A DNA stretch of 36,096 bases from Oculatellaceae cyanobacterium Prado106 (lineage in GTDB: Bacteria; Cyanobacteriota; Cyanobacteriia; Elainellales; Elainellaceae): positions 1 through 36,096 of the forward strand of contig JALOOP010000045.1 of the NCBI GenBank assembly GCA_025454315.1, given 5' to 3'. Positions 31,869 to 36,096 of the stretch are shown in pieces. The notes beneath the pieces were generated by a model, which ran no database searches, was not told where the DNA came from, and saw only the letters and a program-made list of their open reading frames with translations. Position 1 is the stretch's first letter; every line of letters starts with the position of its first letter. The translations under genes and the position numbers were made by a program.

Positions 31869-32815
31869 TCACTGCTTTAATGCTTTTCCCTGATACGTCC
31901 ATTTAAAAGGTTTTGCCATTGTTCGGTTGAAGTAATCAATGAATTCCAGAATCCGAGTCTTAAGTTGTTCTGTGCTGATGAAGTTGCCTCGTCTTAAGAG
32001 CTTACGAACCAGAATACTAAACCAAATCTCGATCTGATTGAGCCATGAACAATGCTTTGGAGTAAAGTGAAAGACAATTTTGTGGCTTGGATCACGCAGG
32101 AATTGCGCTCGGGGTTTCATCGATTGGAGAATGCCTGATTTCCTTTTGATGCCAAGGTCAATCTCTAGCCCTTCGACCTTGGCCACCCATCGTACTAATG
32201 ATTCTGACTGATGGGTATTCAAGCAATCCATCACGAGGTGCCATTTGTTGGCCTTCGAGTCTTTGGCTATGAGTTGTTGGAGATGATTCAAGTAGTCAGC
32301 TTCGGTGCGACTCTCACCCACACTGGCTAAGGCGATCTGCCCCGTGGCCACATCGAAACTGGCAATTAAAGTCTGGGTACCATGCCGAATATACTCAAAT
32401 TCTCGTCGCTCCCGTTTCCCAGGACGCATGGGCTGGTCTGCTGCGGCACGTTCTAAGGCTTGGATTCCCGTCATCTCATCGATAGAGAGGGTTCGTTCTC
32501 CCTGTTGGTGCCGCTCAATCGCCTGTTCGTAAACCTGGCAGATGTCTTCGACTTTGGTATCGAACTGTGGGTCGGGGGGGATTCAACCAGTATTGCGACT
32601 GGTGCGGTTTCCAAGTCTGCTTCGGCCAATAATCGTCCCACATGACGTGGGGATATGCGCTCGACGATGCCCTGTTTCACCATCTCATCGGCCAACTCCC
32701 AGGCTGTCCAATGGCTGATGGGGCGGCCATAGTTCTCAGACCTAATAGATCCACTCGTAGGTGCTTCCTGGGAAGGTATTTGCAAGTACATCCTGGCTGG
32801 CTTGGAGGGCTGCAC
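31869..32815 (-). pseudogene. IS630-family transposase, frameshifted and 5'-truncated
   Basis: Two frames on the minus strand. The first (to about 32605) has YGRPISHWTAWELADEMVKQ, then GIVERISPRHVGRLLAEADL. The second, joined by a one-base change near 32603-32614, has WLNPPPDPQFDTKVEDI-like sequence, LSIDEMTGIQALERA with the first catalytic Asp, LVMDCLNTHQSES with the second, and HCSWLNQIEIWFSILVRKLL with the Glu of the DDE triad. The usual first 110 or so residues are absent: the reading frame changes character near 32750. The shift site is not a slippery run, so I read it as decay rather than programmed frameshifting. Confidence 0.85.
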
Positions 32816-32924
32816 TGCTCGACCCGACTAATAGGTTGTGTTGGGTGAGTGCCGTTAGAATAGCTTGGTCGAGTCCGCTGTAGTCAAAATTCAAGGATAG
32901 GCTTCTATTTCGGTAGCGTTGCAT
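32742..32924 (-). pseudogene. Start of an unidentified gene cut off at the IS630 junction
   Basis: A frame starting [20 protein letters not shown] overlaps the last bases of the pentapeptide gene, continues through a protein-like helical stretch ([32 protein letters not shown]), and stops at 32742 just inside the transposase remnant. It could be a downstream gene truncated by the insertion. I do not recognise it. Confidence 0.3.
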
Positions 32925-33939
32925 TGGTGAGATCGGCACCGCTGAGATCGGCACCAAATAAGTTTGCGTCTTCTAAGCGGGCCTCTCGCAGGTCGGCGTT
33001 GCGGAGGTTGGCACCGCTGAGATCGACTCCGGTGAGGTCGGTGTTGTTGAGGCGGGCGTTGCTGAGATTTGCGCCGTTGAGCTTGGCACCCTTGAGGTTG
33101 GCAAAGCCCAGGTTGGCTTCGCTGAGGTCGGCAAAGACCAGTTCTGCGCCACTGAGGTTGGCGAAGGAGAGTTCGCTGCCGACCAGGTTGGTGTTGCTGA
33201 GGTTGCTGCCCTGGAGATTGGCCAGGAAGAGGTCGGCAAAGCTGAGATCTGCGCCTTTGAGTTTGCTGCTGCTGAGGTTGGCCAATAGGAGATTTGCGCC
33301 TTGGAGGTTGGCACGGAAGAGTTCTGCACCGCTTAGGTCGGCAAAGCTGGCCTCGGCTCGTCTGAGATTGGCCTGGAAGAGCATGGCTCCACTGAGGTTG
33401 GCGCGGGTCAGGGTGGCGTTGCTGAGGTCGGTGTCGCGCAGGTCGGCACGGCTAAAGTCGAAGTTGGTGAGATTGGCGTTGCTCAGATCTGCGCCAATCA
33501 GCGAAATCACGCCGTTGTCGCGGCCAATCAGGTTGGAGTCTTGGAGAAATTGCAGGAGTTGGCTTTTGCTTTGGCCATCGAGTTGGCGCAGGGTGGACAG
33601 GGTTTGGTTACGGGCACGATCGCGCACTCTGTCCCCCGAGTCCGCCTGCTTCAACTGTTCCTGGTTGACCAACCGATACATCAGGTTCTGGTAGTTCTCC
33701 AGGGCTTTCTGCTGGGCTGGGGTGGCGCTTTCAATCGGGGGTGATGAGGGTTGCCGGGTGGAATGCGAGGGAGTTTGCTGGCGCGATCGCTCACGAGAAG
33801 GCGCTTCGGCAGGGGCATCGGCCAAGGCATTGGGGAACAGGAGGCTGGTGGTGCCCTGTACCTGGATGAGCATGAGGGTAGCGATCGCCAGTTCTAGCCA
33901 ACGGCGAATGGCTTTGGGGGAACGAGGGAGTGTAGACAT
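32905..33939 (-). CDS. Exported or membrane-anchored pentapeptide-repeat protein
   Basis: A 344-residue protein. Residues 14-35 ([21 protein letters not shown]) are a signal or anchor helix. Then comes a Ser/Pro/Gln/Arg-rich linker (40-75), a helical part (76-140) and about 37 A(D/N)LXX pentapeptides from residue 148 to the end (for example [19 protein letters not shown]), which should form a right-handed quadrilateral beta-helix. Such proteins are abundant in cyanobacteria and include lumenal and periplasmic forms; a specific role is not known. The ATG at 33939 fits the signal sequence. The repeats make a long stop-free antisense frame, which is an artefact. Confidence 0.9.
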   Translation of the reverse strand: MSTLPRSPKAIRRWLELAIATLMLIQVQGTTSLLFPNALADAPAEAPSRERSRQQTPSHSTRQPSSPPIESATPAQQKALENYQNLMYRLVNQEQLKQADSGDRVRDRARNQTLSTLRQLDGQSKSQLLQFLQDSNLIGRDNGVISLIGADLSNANLTNFDFSRADLRDTDLSNATLTRANLSGAMLFQANLRRAEASFADLSGAELFRANLQGANLLLANLSSSKLKGADLSFADLFLANLQGSNLSNTNLVGSELSFANLSGAELVFADLSEANLGFANLKGAKLNGANLSNARLNNTDLTGVDLSGANLRNADLREARLEDANLFGADLSGADLTNATLPK

Positions 33940-34214
33940 TCCTGATGAAGGCGCTGATGGTTGGGAGGGAACGACCTGTAGATGCAGACAATCAACACAT
34001 CCTGTAATCCATGAGCCGATATCAATAAGGCTTTGAACTCGAAGGATCTGAGATTGAAATTTGAGAGTGGGAACAGTGCGATTCGGATGGGGATGACTCG
34101 GGGTTTTTAGACTTCTTACGAGCGATCGCCACCCTAATCAGGAGGATTATTCTATTTTTTACAAATGTTTACGGTAGTCCTGCATCGTCTCTGAACGAGA
34201 ATTCAATCTGAATG
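33940..34214. promoter_or_regulatory. Upstream region of the pentapeptide-repeat gene
   Basis: Spacer between the pentapeptide gene and the repeat array at 34215. It should contain that gene's promoter; no box can be named with confidence. AT-rich at 34140-34175. Confidence 0.3.
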
Positions 34215-34349
34215 AATCTCAGCGCAAAGCTCCTTAGCACAAAGAATCTCAGCACAAAGAATCTCAGCACAAAGAATCTCAGCACAAAGAATCTCAGCAC
34301 AAAGAATCTCAGTACAAAGAATCTCAGTACAAAGAATCTCAGCGTAAAT
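34215..34349. repeat. 15-bp tandem repeat x9 abutting the stop codon of 34349-35293
   Basis: Nine 15-bp units of AATCTCAGCACAAAG; the four from 34245 to 34304 are identical, the next two carry AGTACAAAG, and the outer ones are degenerate. The array ends on the stop codon of the minus-strand gene, so it forms that gene's 3' untranslated region. A plus-strand frame (34212-34400) reads it as repeated LSTKN but lacks other support as a gene. Confidence 0.93.
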
Positions 34350-35293
34350 TACCGAACTCGTCTCAAATCCCAGGAGAAAGTGTACTGTTCACCCGCTTGA
34401 TTGATGCTTGTTTGATCTTGTAGATGGTTGATGTTGGTCAGGGGACGCATCCTGGCATCGATGGCGGTAGGCGTGGCGGTTTCGGCGGCAGCAGCGGCGA
34501 TCGCTTCGGGGCTTAACGAGGGGAGATTGGCAAGTGCCGGATCAGCTTGCAGTTGCTCAGCCCAGGCCATGACTTCAGCCTCCGTCATGGGTCGCCCGGT
34601 TCGCATAAATTCGGCTTCTCGGGCGCGCAGGGCTTGCAGGGCTGGAGAATCGTCTCCGAACACTTGTTGGGCGGCAACAGCGGCTTGCTCGGTGGCGGCT
34701 CGATCGGCCTCTGAAAGGGTATAAACCGGAGTTGCGGCATCCGCAGCGGCCTCGGCTTCTGCGTCCGCCGTGGACAGAGCATTGGAGTCAAAGTTAATTT
34801 CGATCGTGGCGTTGGGCTGGTCGATGACTTGACCGGAAGCGGTGACGCAGCTAGGAATGCGAACATCTTGATAAATGGAGAGGCTGTAGCGATCGCTAGG
34901 AATCTGATCGTTGGCTTTGAGAATATTCATGCCGCTATATTCAATCCGGACTGGAACGGAACTCACGGGGGTACAGGTTGTGGTTTCTCCGTTGTTCCCA
35001 ATCAGGGTGACGGGAGAAGTCAGGGTGATCAGTCCGCGCATTTCGTAGCGAAATGAGTCGGGGTTGGGCAGCATGGAGGGTTCTACCTGGAGTTCCACAT
35101 CGGCGATCGCCGTAAAGTTCAACTGTCCCGTGCGGCTCATCTGGAGGGTTCCGGCATAGTCGGGGTTCCAGAAGGTAGAACTGCCGCGATATTTGCTTTC
35201 GTAGGCTTGGGCAGAGGTGGCCAGGACAGGCAGCAGGAGCGTGGGCAGCAGAAACCGAGCAATCCGGCGTTGGGGTTGAAGGGTGGGGTGCAT
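34349..35293 (-). CDS. Secreted protein of unknown function
   Basis: A 314-residue exported protein from ATG 35293; the frame extends 13 codons upstream without a better start. The signal peptide (RRIARFLLPTLLLPVLATSAQA) is predicted to be cut near residue 31. A beta-rich N-terminal domain (about 32-185; YRGSSTFWNPDYAGTLQMSRTGQLNFTAIADVELQVEP) contains two Cys (TTTCTPVSS and IPSCVTAS) that could form a disulphide. An Ala/Glu-rich helical region (190-280) with many DAEAEAAADAA-type runs follows, then an ending FSWDLRRVR. No family recognised. Its 3' end meets a 15-bp tandem repeat. Confidence 0.75.
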   Translation of the reverse strand: MHPTLQPQRRIARFLLPTLLLPVLATSAQAYESKYRGSSTFWNPDYAGTLQMSRTGQLNFTAIADVELQVEPSMLPNPDSFRYEMRGLITLTSPVTLIGNNGETTTCTPVSSVPVRIEYSGMNILKANDQIPSDRYSLSIYQDVRIPSCVTASGQVIDQPNATIEINFDSNALSTADAEAEAAADAATPVYTLSEADRAATEQAAVAAQQVFGDDSPALQALRAREAEFMRTGRPMTEAEVMAWAEQLQADPALANLPSLSPEAIAAAAAETATPTAIDARMRPLTNINHLQDQTSINQAGEQYTFSWDLRRVR

Positions 35294-35513
35294 GGATGAG
35301 GGGAAGGAATAGATGGTTCTGTGGATGCACACAGTGGCGATCGGGCAAGATTACCTCAAAATCGCAGTTTCTGTCCGTTCTTAGAATTTTTCTAGCATTT
35401 TCTAGGATGCTTCCTCAAGTATTCTGTCCTAGATGTTTCAAAGATTCACAGAGGTTTTTCGGGCGTTGCTTCATCCCTAGACTACCAACCCTTCTGAGTT
35501 CTCTAAACGTTTC

Positions 35514-35798
35514 TTAGTCCCGACTTAACCCTGAAATCTCCACTGAATTGAGCCAGGTTTCCAGGTCGGCGATCGCCCCAAAATCCAACAACGCCTCACC
35601 CAATTCCTCTGTCCGCTCTAGCGATAAGGTAGAAACTTGCTGAACCTGCTCGGGCGATAATACGCCACACTTTCGCTGTAGTTGTCGGAGAATGAGCGAT
35701 CGCGCTTCTTCTTCTCTGCCCTCTTCCTTGGCTTCTTGATACACCCGGGTTTCTTGTAGCGTGGTTCCTAGCATGGCATCGACCTCCCGCCGACTCAA
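35514..35798 (-). pseudogene. Duplicate 3' end of an Rpn-type nuclease gene
   Basis: A frame with REVDAMLGTTLQETRVYQEA, then KEEGREEEARSLILRQLQRKCGVLSPEQVQQVSTLSLERTEELGEALLDFG. This is the C-terminal region (DUF4351-like) of cyanobacterial Rpn/PD-(D/E)XK 'recombination-promoting nuclease' proteins. The nuclease part is absent and the only possible start is a TTG at 35798. It is a tandem copy of the adjacent 35819-36096 sequence at a 293-bp period, out of frame with it, so it is probably not translated from the parent gene. Confidence 0.7.
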
Positions 35799-36096
35799 GT
35801 TTGTGAACTGGTCACGGCTTAGCCCGAAGATTCTACTGACTTAAGCCAGGTTGCCATGTCGGCGATCGACCCAAAATCCAACAATGCCTTACCCAAAGTT
35901 TCCATCTGCTCTAAAGACAGCGCAGAAATTTGCTCAACCTGCTCAGGAGACAATGTGCCGCACTTATGTTCTAGTTGTTGGAGAATGAGCGATCGCGCCT
36001 CTTCTTCTCTGCCCTCTTCCTTGGCTTCTTGATACACTCGGGTTTCTTGTAGCGTGGTTCCTAGCATGGCATCGACCTCCCGCCGACTCAAGTTTG
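35521..36096. repeat. Direct tandem duplication, about 293-bp period
   Basis: The Rpn-type 3' end appears twice head to tail; GTGGTTCCTAGCATGGCATC is at 35761 and again at 36054. Identity is near-complete at the 5' side of the units (codons REVDAML to EEEARSLIL) and drops toward the 3' side. The period is not a multiple of three. A further copy could lie beyond the window. Confidence 0.88.
35819..36096 (-). CDS. Rpn-family nuclease-like protein, C-terminal part (runs off window)
   Basis: At least 92 residues of the C-terminal end of a protein whose start lies beyond 36096. It carries NLSRREVDAMLGTTLQETR, a charged coiled-coil-like KEEGREEEARSLILQQLEHKCG, and the DUF4351-like LSPEQVEQISALSLEQMETLGKALLDFGSIADMATWL. 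Full-length relatives have an N-terminal PD-(D/E)XK nuclease domain and are annotated as Rpn or DUF2887-type proteins, implicated in horizontal DNA exchange in E. coli. A TTG at 36091 is not taken as the start. The stop TAA at 35819 precedes a duplicated copy of this same end. Confidence 0.72.
   Translation of the reverse strand, partial: NLSRREVDAMLGTTLQETRVYQEAKEEGREEEARSLILQQLEHKCGTLSPEQVEQISALSLEQMETLGKALLDFGSIADMATWLKSVESSG

Noticed and set aside
31869-32815. Programmed frameshift in the IS630-type transposase
   Set aside because: The shift site near 32603-32614 is not a slippery homopolymer and the N-terminus is missing as well, so decay explains it better.
32924-33694. 256-codon open frame on the plus strand, opposite the pentapeptide-repeat gene
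   Set aside because: Ser/Arg/Ala/Leu-only composition in lockstep with the 15-bp codon period of the A(D/N)LXX repeats on the other strand; an antisense shadow.
34212-34400. Plus-strand frame encoding repeated LSTKN
   Set aside because: It is only the 15-bp tandem repeat read in frame, with no ribosome site and no non-repeat domain.

Overview
The window reads as a chromosomal stretch of a cyanobacterium. The palindrome GCGATCGC (HIP1) occurs every few hundred bases. Several genes belong to families typical of cyanobacteria: DUF3598, DUF3747 plus SLH, DUF4114 with PEP-CTERM, Uma2 nucleases and CofG. Intergenic DNA is rich in short tandem repeats of the GGGGAGT and GGGGAAA type. No phage block, plasmid module, CRISPR array or rRNA is visible.

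Layout. 1-1.1 kb is AT-rich and repeat-bearing with no convincing gene. 1.1-3.8 kb is a decayed zone: a retropepsin-like remnant, a small membrane protein, a LuxR-type regulator beheaded at an IS66-family transposase, and the transposase itself. 4.2-9.0 kb holds a BioF-like alpha-oxoamine synthase, a Rieske non-haem iron oxygenase with a pentapeptide-repeat tail, and a divergent MFS exporter; this is the best candidate for an uncharacterised small-molecule pathway. 9.1-17.4 kb carries cyanobacterial proteins of unknown function, a proline/serine-tailed lipoprotein, a LapA-like protein, an HTH protein with a long acidic stretch, a multi-spanning membrane protein, purH and a peptidoglycan-binding protein. 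17.6-21.7 kb has a 2OG-Fe(II) oxygenase, tRNA-Val(GAC), a Uma2 nuclease, a secreted DUF4114/PEP-CTERM protein and mazG. 21.8-24.9 kb is a run of small minus-strand membrane or stress-type proteins (DUF2227, YvlD-like, Pmp3-like, a helical LEA-like protein, an anchored unknown). 24.9-28.6 kb contains an arginase-family pseudogene, a possible 41-residue membrane peptide, DUF3598, cpdA and cofG; the last two overlap tail to tail by 101 bp. 28.6-36.1 kb has a DUF3747/SLH envelope protein, an HNH endonuclease, a broken IS630-type transposase, an exported pentapeptide-repeat protein, a secreted unknown, and a tandemly duplicated 3' end of an Rpn-type nuclease gene running off the window.

How the parts relate. 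Housekeeping genes (purH, mazG, cofG, cpdA, tRNA-Val) are interleaved with envelope and unknown proteins. Most transcription units are short, and convergent pairs are often separated by a bidirectional hairpin. The most distinctive feature is a family of 14-15 bp tandem repeats sharing a TCTGAAT-type core at three loci. One lies inside the Rieske gene, where it encodes the pentapeptide tail; one lies between a membrane-protein gene and purH; one lies upstream of the lipoprotein gene. Functions are assigned from motifs and family resemblance seen by eye; no database search was run.
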